Positions 19,801 through 31,800 of a DNA stretch of 64,000 nt are shown here, piece after piece. A program made the position numbers and the translations under genes. Below the pieces are notes generated by a model. The model saw nothing but the letters and a program-made list of their open reading frames with translations. It searched no databases and had not been told where the DNA came from. Location: positions 5,228 through 69,227 of the forward strand of contig CAZUMS010000018.1 in the NCBI GenBank assembly GCA_964621525.1, given 5' to 3'. The DNA comes from CAZMGV01 sp964621525 [NCBI: uncultured bacterium]. GTDB lineage: Bacteria; JAGRBM01. How positions within the stretch are numbered: position 1 is the stretch's first letter; each line of letters begins with the position of its first letter.

Positions 19801-22800
19801 GCAGGTGGTTCCCGGTCGCATAATCAGTCGAAATGGTCAGTGACTGGTTCCCGGTGAAGCGCACATTCTCGACTCTCGTGATCTGTCCGGGCCACGAAGC
19901 GGCATAAAGCCCACCGGCAGCAGTACCGCTACTGGGAGTGGTGGAAATGCCTTTCTCTATTACCGCATTCCGGATGACAATTTCCTGATGAGGATTGGTC
20001 GTGACAATGCTGCCGCTGGCGCTGCGACCGATGCTGCCGGTCACGCCATCCAGAACCGATCCGGTGTTCATCAGAATCACCGGTCCCGCATCTCCCGCAT
20101 CGGGCACACCGCTGTTGTTCACGTCACCCGACAGCACCGTCCGGTCCGGCGCCAAGCGGGTGGAGGGGAACGAACTCTCCGAACCCGTAAACCCGCCGTA
20201 CAGCCCCACCTGTGCCGGCAAGGTGACAAAGGCGGCTCCGCCAACGGTCGCCCGATAGGTGCCTTCCTTCAGCCAGATGTCGGTCCAGAGGGGAAGCGCC
20301 GCCGTGGCTGCTTCGGGAGCCGTGTTGTATCCCGTCGCCCAGGTCTTGCCGTTCTCGGTGCCGGTGTTCGATGGATTCGCCACCACCGCCTCACGGACGA
20401 TGACATAAGAGCTTCCAGTGTGGTCCGAAAGTTCCGAACAGTCGGCCCGGTATAGACCCGGCGCCAGGTTTAAAGTGGCGCTGACCGTTCCCGCACCGCC
20501 GGGGATCGAACCGGCATAGGTCTCCGTGGACACCTCATAGACATCGCAGCCGGTGATGACGCCCACGGCTTCGACCGAAAGTGTCACCTCACTGCCCGCC
20601 GCCAGCACGGCGCTTGAGGCCGTCAGCGACGGCGTCCGGAGCGGCAGGTAGTTCAGGCCGTCCTGCGGGACGTAGTGAACGCCCGCATCGACATCGCCGG
20701 CGTCATCCAGATACGGTCCCCCGAGCGACGGATCGTCGAGCAGCGTGGTGTAGTCGAACCAGTTGCCGAGTCCCGCGGCCGTAAACGCCGACGTTGCCTG
20801 GGCAACATCCCCGGCATCGGCACAGGCGGAAGTATAGGCATCTCCGGTCGAGGCGCTCTTCAGGAACAGCTCGCCGGTCGCCATCCGGTGGAACGGATCG
20901 CCGAGGTTCGCTGCCGTGCCGTCCAGGATCACGTTGCCCAGAGAGGCCACGTTCATCGTCGCTCCGAAATCCTGGAGGCCGCAGGAGTTGTTCACCGCCC
21001 CGTTGCCGGTGCCTGTTGACGGCGTCCGGTTCACATCCATCAGCGTGGCGCTGTTTCCCGACAGGTTGCGGTAGAACGCCGAGTTCCAGACGTTCAGGGC
21101 AGTGGTGCCGGAAGCAACTAAGTTGTTGATGTCGATCGCCCCGCCAGTGTCACTGGAGTAGTTGCCGTCGAAGGAGCTGTTCACCACGTTGACGGTCAGG
21201 GTACCAGCGCCGGCATTCAGGCCGATGGCGCCGCCTCGCCCCAGCGGGGTCATGTTTTCCCGGAATGCCGAACTGACGATGTCCGTCGTCATGCCTGCGG
21301 CAGCGCCCTCGATCCAGAGCGCGCCGCCGCGGTTCGTGCCGGTCTTCTGGAGGCTGTTCTTCCAGAACAGGGAATCGGCAATCGTCAGGTTCGTCATGTT
21401 GCGGAGGAACGCCGCGCCGCCGGCACGAATGCCCGAGGCAACAGTCGACCGGTTGCCGATGACCTTCGTACTGTCGATCGTGAGTGAAATCGCACGGTCC
21501 ACAAACAGCGCCGATCCGCTGAGACCCCTGTTCGCTTCGAACAGCGTGTCTTCGATGCGGATCGTGGAAACCCGGGCTCCACCCGAATCCAAGGTCGCTA
21601 GTGCGCCGCCATTGCCGGTGAAGTTGTTCACAAACTCGCTGTCGCGCACCGTCACGTCCATGCCGCTAACCGCAGTAGAATGCTGCATGTAGACCGCGCC
21701 ACCCCTCACACCGGCAGCTGAAGCGCTATTATTCTCGAATCTCGAGCCCGTGATGGTAACTACTGTCCCCGGATTCGCATTTGAATGGACCCAGACAGCC
21801 CCGCCATTACTGTTCGGGACCGCATTCCCCGTGAACGTATCCCCATCGAACGACACCGAACCCATGTTGTTCAGGAACAGCGCGCCGCCGCCGGTCAGGG
21901 TCGCGGTATTCGATTCGTAGACCGAATTGCGGCTGCTGAACGCCACAGAGTTCGTGTCGATCTTGAATGCACCGCCTTCGCTCCCTGAATTCTGCCGGAT
22001 CGTCGAATCCGAGATCTCCACGCTGGGAGCGTTGGTGATCCACGCCGCTCCGCCGATATTGCTGCTGGCGTTCAACTCGATCGTGGACGACCCGATCCGC
22101 AGGCTGCACCCGTCGGACCTGATCGCTGCCGCTGCCACAGCTGAGTGATGGTCGAACAGCGAGTTCGCGACCGTAATGGTCCCGCTACCGCAGGAGTCGA
22201 TATTGAGCCCTGCGCCGGTGCCAGCGGTGACGCCGCGGGTGATGTGGAGGCCGTCCAGCCGGACCGAACTGCTGCCGGTTACATTGAGGACGTTGGCGCT
22301 CGTGTTCGCGCCGTCCAGCACGGTGTAGGTGCCCGAAGGCCGTTCGAAGATGTAGGTCTCGGTACCTGCAAAACCGCCCATGACGCTGATGCCGGGCTTG
22401 GTATCGATGGTGAACATCGTCGCGGCGGAAGAAGCCGTATAGGTGTCGTCCTTCACCCAGATGTGGTTGCCCGGCTGTGCAAGATCGATACCCGCCTGCA
22501 GGCCGTTCGCGGCGTTATCCCACGAGCTGCCGTCGCCCGTGCCCGCCCCGCCCTTCGTCACATGAATGACGTCCGGCGTCGGATAGTGCCGGGCCGAGTC
22601 GAGGTCTCCGAACAGCAGGTCTTCGTCCCCCAGCAGGGTGGCCGTGTAGTCCGCGTCGAAGGTCAGCAGGAACAGGTTGATCCGCTCCAGCAGGAAATAA
22701 GGGGCAATCCAGTTGGCCAGCGTCAGGCCGCCACCGTCCACACAGGCGGAGGTGTAGCTGTCGCCCGCTCCGGCGTGCTTCAGGAAAATCTTCCCGTCGT

Positions 22801-25800
22801 AGTCTTCCACGAACGGGTCGCCCAGTTCGTCCGTCGAACCGTCGAGCCACACGGGGAAATCGCCGGCCGGGTCGACGGCCGTCACGTCCGTCTCCGAGCA
22901 GAGGTAGTCCAGTTCCCAGACGGGGGCCCCGGCGCTCGCAAACTCGGAAACCACGGAGGGGTTCACGCCATCGCCGTCCAGGTTGCCGTAGAACGCGGAA
23001 TTTCCGAACGAGAGGCTGCCGGAGTTGTCGCCGAACATGGCACCGCCGTCGCCCGTTCCGTCATCGTCGCTGTCGGCGACGTTGTTCCGGAAGGTCGCCT
23101 GGGCCATATAAATATTGGAATCGCTGCCGGTACTGTACAGACCGCCGCCCGACTGGACGGCCTGATTACCGTCGAAGGTCACATCGATACCGACGATATT
23201 CGTCATATTGAACAGATACTCGACACCCAGGCCGCCGCCGTTCACGGCCGCCTGATTACCGGTAAAGGTCACGCTGTCCAGATAGACCTCGCTCACGTCC
23301 CTCAGGGAGGCGCCGCCGCCGTTACCCGAAAGAGCCGAGTTGTTCACAAACTCCGTGTCCGCGATCCGGCTGACCGTTAAGGTCGCCGGGCCGTCGACCG
23401 TATCCAGGAACAGGCCGCCGCCGGAAACCGCCGTGTTGCCTTCCAAGGTGACGCCGGTAAGCGAAATTCTTCCGCCGGAGCTGGCCATGCCGCCGCCGGC
23501 AAGCGCCATGCTGCTGGAAACGGTCACATCCTCCAGGACCGCCGCGTAGGACAGCGTGTAGAAATTCGGGACCGTTGCCCGGACTCCTCCGCCCTCGCCG
23601 TCCGCGTAACACTCTTCGACCGTGCTGTCCTTCAGCACCCACCGGAACACATCGGAGCCGTCCACACAGCCGCCGTCTCCGCCGTTGGCATAGCCCCACC
23701 GGATATCCACTCCCTCGAGCCAGCTGTCGGAAGCCATGAGCGCCACAGGGTCGGCGTCGCCAACCGTCGCCGACAGCGAACCATCGCGATCGCCGTTCAG
23801 GGTCGTCCGCGACCCTGACGGCCGGTCAGCCACGGCTTCCTCGGCGCCGTCGAAGCCGCCGATCACCATGACGCCCCGGGCAAGGCTCACCACCGGGTCC
23901 GCGCCCGAAGTGTCGCCAGCCTGTTCTGCGCTGGTATCGACCCAGACCTGATCACCCCAGTCCGCGAGATCCACCGCCGCCTGGAGGCTGGCCTTTGCCG
24001 CCGCCCAGGAGGAGCCGTCGTTCGAATCGTCGCCGTTCAGGCCGGACACGTAGTAGATGTCCGGGCGGCTGTGCATGGCACCAGCGTCCGCAGGGTGCGA
24101 AACCGCCGCTCCGTACAGGGAAGACGAGAAGTCCGCCTCGGTGAGACCCGCCTCGAGGAACGCAGCCGCTGCATATCCTGGGTCACCCGCGTCCACGCAG
24201 GCGCTCGTCACCGTTCCGCCATCCACCGCCTGCTTCAGGGCGAGCTTGCCGAAGGGACCGCGTACAAACGGGTCGGACAGGGCGTCCGTGCTGCCGTCCA
24301 GCACGACCGTATTGGGCCCGAGTGCCGACTGGGCACAGTTGAATTCGGCCGTGATCAGGCTGTTGCCGCCGCTGGCGATTTCGGACGGCAAAAACGCGGG
24401 GAACGGCGCCATTGTCAGGACCGAGTTGCCCCAGAAGGCCGAATTTGCCACCTCGAACGACGAGTCTTCAGTATAAACCGCACCGCCGGAATAGCCGCCG
24501 AAACCGGTTTCATCGGCGACGTTTCCGTCAAAGGAGCCCTGAACGACCCTGGCGGTCGTAAAGAGCAGACGGAGCGCGCCTCCGTCCTCATCGGCCCGGT
24601 TGTCCGCGAAGGAAACGCCCGTGAAGTGGACCCAGGCGTCCTCGATATCGGCACCGGCGCCGCCGCTGGTGGTATAGTTATCGGAGAAGGCCGAATCGGT
24701 GACAAGCATCGGCTCATCGGAAAACACGTTAACAATATACAGGGAGAGACCGCCAGCACCCGACGACGCCTGGTTGGCCGTCGCGTAGACCCGGTTCAGC
24801 CGGACCCCTTCGGTTTCTTCGAGGGCGATGGCGCCACCGTAGCTGTCGGAATAGTTGCGGTCGGCCACGAGCTGGTCGGCCGTGAATCCGTCCACGAAAT
24901 ACACGGCAATGCCGCCACCGTCTTCTTCGGCGAAGTTGTCCTCAAGGACGGTCTTCTCCACCAGAATGTCCTCGCTGTCCTCAATGTAAATCCCGCCGCC
25001 GTATTCGTCGTCGGCAGTATTCTGGGAGAAGGCCGAATTCCGGACCGTAATGTCTTCGGAATCCTCGATGTACAGGCCGCCGCCGTATTCATCGGCGTAG
25101 TTGTTCGAGACGGTTACGTTACGAATCACGACGTCTTCGCTGTCCTCGATGTAAATCCCGCCGCCGCTCTCGTCATTGGCTGTGTTCGAATCGATGACGG
25201 TATTGGAGATCTCAAGATTCTCGACCTCGTCGACATAGATGCCGCCGCCGCTCTCGATATTGGCTGTGTTCGAATCGATGACGATATTGGAGATCTCAAT
25301 ATTTTCGATCTCATCGGCATAGATCCCGCCGCCGTATTCATCCGCATAGTTGTCGTGGATATTGAGATTGCGGAGTACGACGTTCTCGCAGTCGAAAACG
25401 TAGAGGCCGCCGCCGCTAAAGGGCGTCCATCCGTCCGTGATCTCAAGCCCATCCAGCACGACTTCGCTGTTCTGGACCCCGGCAACGGGACCCTGATTGC
25501 CTTCGCCGTCGATTACCGAGGGGTTCAGCGCCGGGTCAGGCCGCTGCGACAGGGCGGTTTCGGTTCCGTCGAAGCCGCCGTAAACATGGACGCCATAGGA
25601 TGAGGCGGTGAATGCCACTCCGGAACCGCCACCGTCATAGGTACCGCCAGCGACCCAGACATTGCCTGTAAAGATGCCGTCAAAGCTGAAATCGGAGATT
25701 GCATCGTTGATGCCATTGTTGTTTCCGTTGGCGGCATTGCCCCAGGAATCACCGCTCTCGTCGCCGGCGCCGGTATCGGTCACGTACCGGGTGTTGTAAC

Positions 25801-28800
25801 TGATCGTCTGGAGCAGCGCGACCGGCGCCGCGATGCCGTCGCTCGCCTCAAACCCAAGGTCACACGAAATTCCCATGGCCGGACAGGTGCCGGTCAGCTG
25901 GCCGTCCGCCGAGAGGCTGAACCCGGCACAGCCGGAGGTTTCCGTGAATGTCAGGACATCGCTGGTATCGGGATCGGACACGGTTCCGGACAGGTCCTGA
26001 TCCACGTCGTCCCCTTCGCGGCAGGAGAAGGAGACGGGAGCTGCACCCACGGGGTCGTCGTTCGTGCCGTTGATCCGGACCGTCACCGGCGCCGTGCGGA
26101 TTACGAAGCCATCCGTGATACCAACCGTGAAGGTATCCTCGAACACGTCGCCGAGAGAGACAAAGTCGACCGTCGACGCGTCGATCTCGATGTCCGTTCC
26201 CGTCACCACTACCGGAAGCCCGAGAGTGCCGGTCGTTGCATCCGTCGAGCCCGCATCGATAGCCAGTACATCCGTCACGTCCACATCGGTATCGTTCTGC
26301 AGGAACGATGCATGCGGCACGATGCCGTTGACGGTTTCGACAATATCCACGATGTCCGCGTTCGCCACCGCCTCGTCGTTAACACCGGTGATCTCCACCT
26401 GGACCGTGGCCGAAGCCGTGACACCGGAAGAATCGCGGATCGTGTAGATAAACGAATCCACACCCGTAATGCCGTCGCCCAGCTCCTGGAACAGGGAGCC
26501 GATGCTGTAGACGAGCTGCCCCGCACCGATCTCCACCGAAGCGCCGGAGAACACATCGGACACCGATACCAGCGTGAGGAAATCGCCCGTATCGGGATCA
26601 TAATCATTCACAAGGACATCGAGCGCCACGCTCGGGCCGTCTTCCAGTATCGCCGCCTGTCCGCCGGCGATCACGTCATCCCCGGCGACCGGGGCCGCAT
26701 TTCCGCCCGTGACGGAGACAAATACCGTCGCCGACGATTGCACGCCCTGGCCGTCGCTCATCGTGTAGGTGAATGTGTCCGACCGGACTTCTCCGGAGGA
26801 GAGCCCGTCGAAGATCGTCCCGGGATCGTACTGGATGAAGTTGCCCACAACTGTGAGCACAGCGCCGAGCGTGCTGTTCGCAGGCACGATCACCAGCGAT
26901 TTGCTGTCTCCCTGGTCCGGGTCCTGATCGTTGGCGAGCACATCGACGAGCTGCGGACCGGAACCATCGGCGAGCGCCAGCGTGTCATCCACTCCCACCG
27001 GAGCGTCGTTCACGCCTGCCACGGTGACTGAAACCAGGCCCTGGGACGTGCCGCCATGACCATCTGAAAGGGTGTAGTAGAACGTATCGTCAATCTGCGC
27101 GCCTTCGGAGAGATACTGGAATCCGGCACCCGGGTCATAACGGATATCCGGTCCGGTCTTCGAGAGCGCCGCGCCGCGGGAGCTTGCCGACGGAAGGACC
27201 GAGACAGCCAACGCGTCGGTATAATCCACGTCGCTGTCGTTGGTGACGACATCGATCACGACGGGGCCGCCGTCTTCGGCGGCATCGCCCGTGTCGGCCG
27301 CAGCCACCGGCACATCGTTGGCGCCGGTGATGGTCACGCTGACCGTGGCGGTGGCCGAAGCACCCAGTTCGTCAACAACCGAATACTGGAAGGTATCGGT
27401 AAACGTCTCGCCGGTGCCGAGTACCTGAAAGAGGGAACCCGGATCGTAATAGATATCGTTACCGTCGGTAACAACCTCGGCCCCGTTGGCCGAGATCACG
27501 TCCACGGAATCGAGCAGAACGGTTGAGAAATTGTCCGAATCAAGGTCGTTCGTGAGCACGAATACGCGCACCGGACCGCCGTCTTCCACCGCCGTAGCCG
27601 TGTCGTCATAGGCAAGGGGAGCGTCATTCACCCCAGTCACCTGTACGGTGACTGTGCCCGTCGAACTGCCCGTCTGGGAATCCGTCACCACATAGGTGAA
27701 CTGATCCAGAACCGTCTGGCCCTGGGCGAGCTGCTGGAAACCCGTACCGGGGTCATACACTGCAAGCCCGTTCACGTTGACCGATACCACGGAGCCCAGG
27801 AAACTCGGGCTCGACACCGAGGTCAGGCTCCGCGTATCGCCCGTATCCACATCGCGGTCGTTCGCGACGAGGTCGGCCGTCACCGGGCCGCCGTCCTCGA
27901 ACGCCGACATGGAGTCCGGTTCCGCGACAGGATTGTCATTTGTTCCGGTCACCGTCATCGTGACGGTCGACGAGGACTGGAGACCGCGGAGATCCGACAT
28001 GACGTAAGTGAACGTGTCGGTGATCGTGGCACCGGCAGGCAGGTTCTGGAAAAGGGTCTGCGGATCGTAGGACACACGGTTCGCCACCACCTGCAGAGCC
28101 GCCTGCTCGGCACTGCGGCCGGGGACCGAGACCACGAGAAGCGTATCCGCCGTGTCGATGTCGGTGTCGTTCCCAAGTACATCGACCAGGACCGGACCGC
28201 CGTCCTCGGCGGCCGCCCCCGTATCGGTGGAAGCCGACGGAGCATCGTTGGTTCCGGCAACGATCATTACGACTGTCTGGACCGCCGTGCCGCCGGAAGA
28301 ATCCTCCACCGTATAAGTGAACGTATCCGTTGCCGCCTGACCGACCCCAAGGCTCTGGAACAGGCCGCCGACATCGTAGATCGCCTCATCCCCCGCAAAG
28401 GTGACTTCTGCTCCGGCGAAGCTGGCCGGAGAGACAGTCTGGAGGAAGAGCGTGTCGCTCTGGTCCACATCCGTATCGTTGTCCAGAACGCCGACCGAAA
28501 CCGGGTCGCCATCCTCAAGAATCGTCCCCGTGTCGGGGCCGGGCACCGGATCGTCATTTGTACCGGTGAAGTTCACCGTGACGAGGCCGGTGGCGCTCCC
28601 GCCGAGGGAATCAGTCATTGTGTACGAGAACGTATCGGTGAGGATTTCGCCGGCGGCCAGTTCCTGATGGATGTTTCCGGGGTCGTACCGGATCTGGTTC
28701 GTGACGATGGATAGCGCCGCACCCAGCGGACTCACCGCAGTAACCGACGTCAGAAGGAAGGCGGTGGGCACGTCCGCGTCGGAATCGTTGGCGAGCGCAT

Positions 28801-31800
28801 CGATCATCACCGGGCCGCCATCCTCGTAGGCAACCGCCGTGTCGGCGCCGCTCGAGGGCGTGTCGTTCGTGCCGTGAACCGTTACCGTCACCATCGCGGT
28901 GCTGGTGGCCCCGTCCACATCCGAAACCGTATAGGTGAACGTGTCGACCGCCGTGCCGCCGAGGGGAAGGTCCTGGAACAGGGTCCCGGTGTAGTATTCC
29001 ACCTGTCCGTTCACGATCCGGACCCGCGCGCCCAGCGTGCTCGTGCCCACGGAAATCACCCGGAGCTGGTCGCCGCTGTCGGGATCCGTGTCGTTCGCCA
29101 GAACGCTGAAGAGCACCGGCGCCCCGTCTTCATATGCGTTCCCCGTATCCGGAATTGCCGAGGGAGCATCGTTCACGCCGCGGACCTCGACTTCGACCAG
29201 CGCCGAACCGGTGAGGCCAAGGGCATCCTGCATGTCGTAGATGAAGGTATCGAGCGTCGATTCGCCCGAGCGCAGGTACTGGAAGGCAGTCCCCGTCGTG
29301 TAGACGACGTGAGAACCGGCGTTGGCGACCGCCGCCCCGCCGTCACTAAAAGCAGGCACGTTCCACACCGAGAGCGTGTCGCCTTCGTCGACATCGCGGT
29401 CGTTCGCCAGCACGAAGATATCCGTGCCCCCGCCATCATTGCAGACGGCCCGGTCGGCGAGGGCTTCCGGCGTATCGTTCACACCTTCAACGTCGACGTA
29501 GGCAGTCCCGATGGAACGGCCTCCGAAGGAGTCCTCGACCACATAGTTGAACTGGTCGAAACCGAGGCCCTGATCGGGCAGGTACTGGAACCGGTTCTCG
29601 ATCTCGTAATCGACGGTTCCCGCGTTCAGCGTAAGCAGCGCCCCCTGCTGGCTTCTGGCCGGAATGCTGTAGAGCGTGACCGAGTCCCCGTTATCCACGT
29701 CGAGGTCGTTGACCACCACATCGATATTCACGGCAACCGGGTCGTCTTCGAAAGCCAGGGCAAAATCGTCCTGCGGAACCGGCAGGTCGTTTCGTCCGTC
29801 GATGGTCACATAGACCGTCGCCGAAGCGCCCGAGCCCTGCGGGTCCTCGATGCTGTAGGCAAACTGGTCGTTGCCGGTCTGACCCGGCGCCAGCGTTTCG
29901 AAAGCGGCGGCGGAGTTGGGATCGTAGAGGATCCTGTTGCTGCTCAGTGTCAGCGTCATGCCGTTGACCGATGTCCCCGGAACGGAAGTGATCACGAGCT
30001 GGTCGCCGAGGTCCGGATCGGTGTCATTCGCCAGCGCATGGATCAGGACCTGCGCACCGTTCTCCGTCGCCGATACATTGTCGTCGTTCGCCGTGGGGGC
30101 ATCGTTCACGCCGGTGACCGTCACTACCACTTTGGCGCTGCCCTGGAGCCCGCCCGTATCCTGAATCGTATAGAAGAACGAATCGGTCGAGATCTGTCCC
30201 GCCCGCAGGTAATCGAAATTACCGGCCGGGAAATAGTCCACCGAGCCCGGCACGAACGTCACGGTACCGCCGCGCTGCGCGGGGCTCGTTACCCCGACAA
30301 CGGTAAAGGTGTCCGCAAGGGGCGAACTGTCCGGGTCGCTGTCGTTGGTCAGCACGAGAATATTGACCGACGGGTCGCTGGCGGTCATCGACGCCGTGTC
30401 GGGCTGTGCCACGGGAACGTCATTCGTGCCGGTGATCGTGAAGCTTGCCTGGGCGGTTGAAGTCGCCCCCGCCGTGTCGCGGAGCACGTAATTGAGCGTG
30501 TCGGCGACCGTCGCTCCGTCCTGGAGATTGTTGAACAGCGAGCCGATCGTCACCACGATCTGGCCTCCGACAACTGTCACCGGAAGCCCCTGCGCGCTGA
30601 AGAGATCGGCCGACTGGATCGAGCGGGAGTCGCCGGCATCGACATCCGTGTCGTTGGTCAGCACGTCCATCTGGACGGCTGGACCGCCTTCCATAACGAT
30701 ATATCCGGAATCGTTGTTCGCCACCGGTGCGTCATTGGCGCCCGTGACGGTCACCGTGACCGTTGCAGAAGACTGGGCGCCGCTGCCGTCTTCCATCGTG
30801 TAGGTGAATGTATCCGTGGTGGTCTGGCCGGCCCGAAGCGATTCAAACAGACCCGCATGATCGTAACGGGCCTGATTTCCCGAAATCGTAACGGCAGCGC
30901 CGGCGACGCTGTTGTTGACCACGACAAGGGAGCGCGTATCGCCGGTATCCGGCTCGATGTCGTTATTCAGAACGGCAATGAACACCACCGCACCGTTTTC
31001 AACTGCCGAAGCGGAATCGTTGATCGCCGTCGGTGCGTCATTCTCGCCGTTGACCGTGACCGTAACCGTCGCCTGCGACGTCAGGCTGAAGTCGTCCCGG
31101 ATCTGGTAGGTGAACGTGTCGGTCGTGGACTGCCCGGTACGCAGGGACCGGAACCGCTGGCCCGGTGCATAGGTCACATCTCCGGTCGAGGGGTTCACGG
31201 TCAGCACCGCGCCTTTGGCGCTGCGCGCCGGAGTTGAGAACACTTCCGGCGTATCAGCCGTCGCCACCGTGTCGGGGTCAGTGTCGTTCAACAGCAGATC
31301 CGCTGCGAGAATCACCGTCGGGCTCTCTTCGGCGGCAGATGCCGTATCGCTCGCGGCGGATGGGGCGTCGTTGATGCCCGTCACCGTGACGTTGACCGTC
31401 GCTGTCGAGGTGGCGCCGGAGCCGTCCTGGAAGGTGTACTGGAACGAATCCGCGGCCGTATCGCCCTGATAGAGATAACGGAACAGTGTTCCGGGGTTAT
31501 AAGTGACAGAGGTGCCCGAAAGGCCTACCGTCGCACCGGCGACGCTGGTTGCATCCACGGTCACGATCGCTTTCGTGTCGCCCGTATCCGGATCGGTGTC
31601 GTTCCCGAGCAGCGTGCCGTTGGAGATCGAGAGGATCCCGGAACCGTCGGTGTAGTTAACCGGATCATCCACGCCGGCAGGATCGTCATTCACACCGGTC
31701 ACGGTCACGGTCACAACCGCCGTCGCCGTCGCAGTCCCCGAGTCCTGCACCGTGTAGGTCAGCGTATCGGTCAGGGTCTGACCGGCCCGAAGACTCTGGA

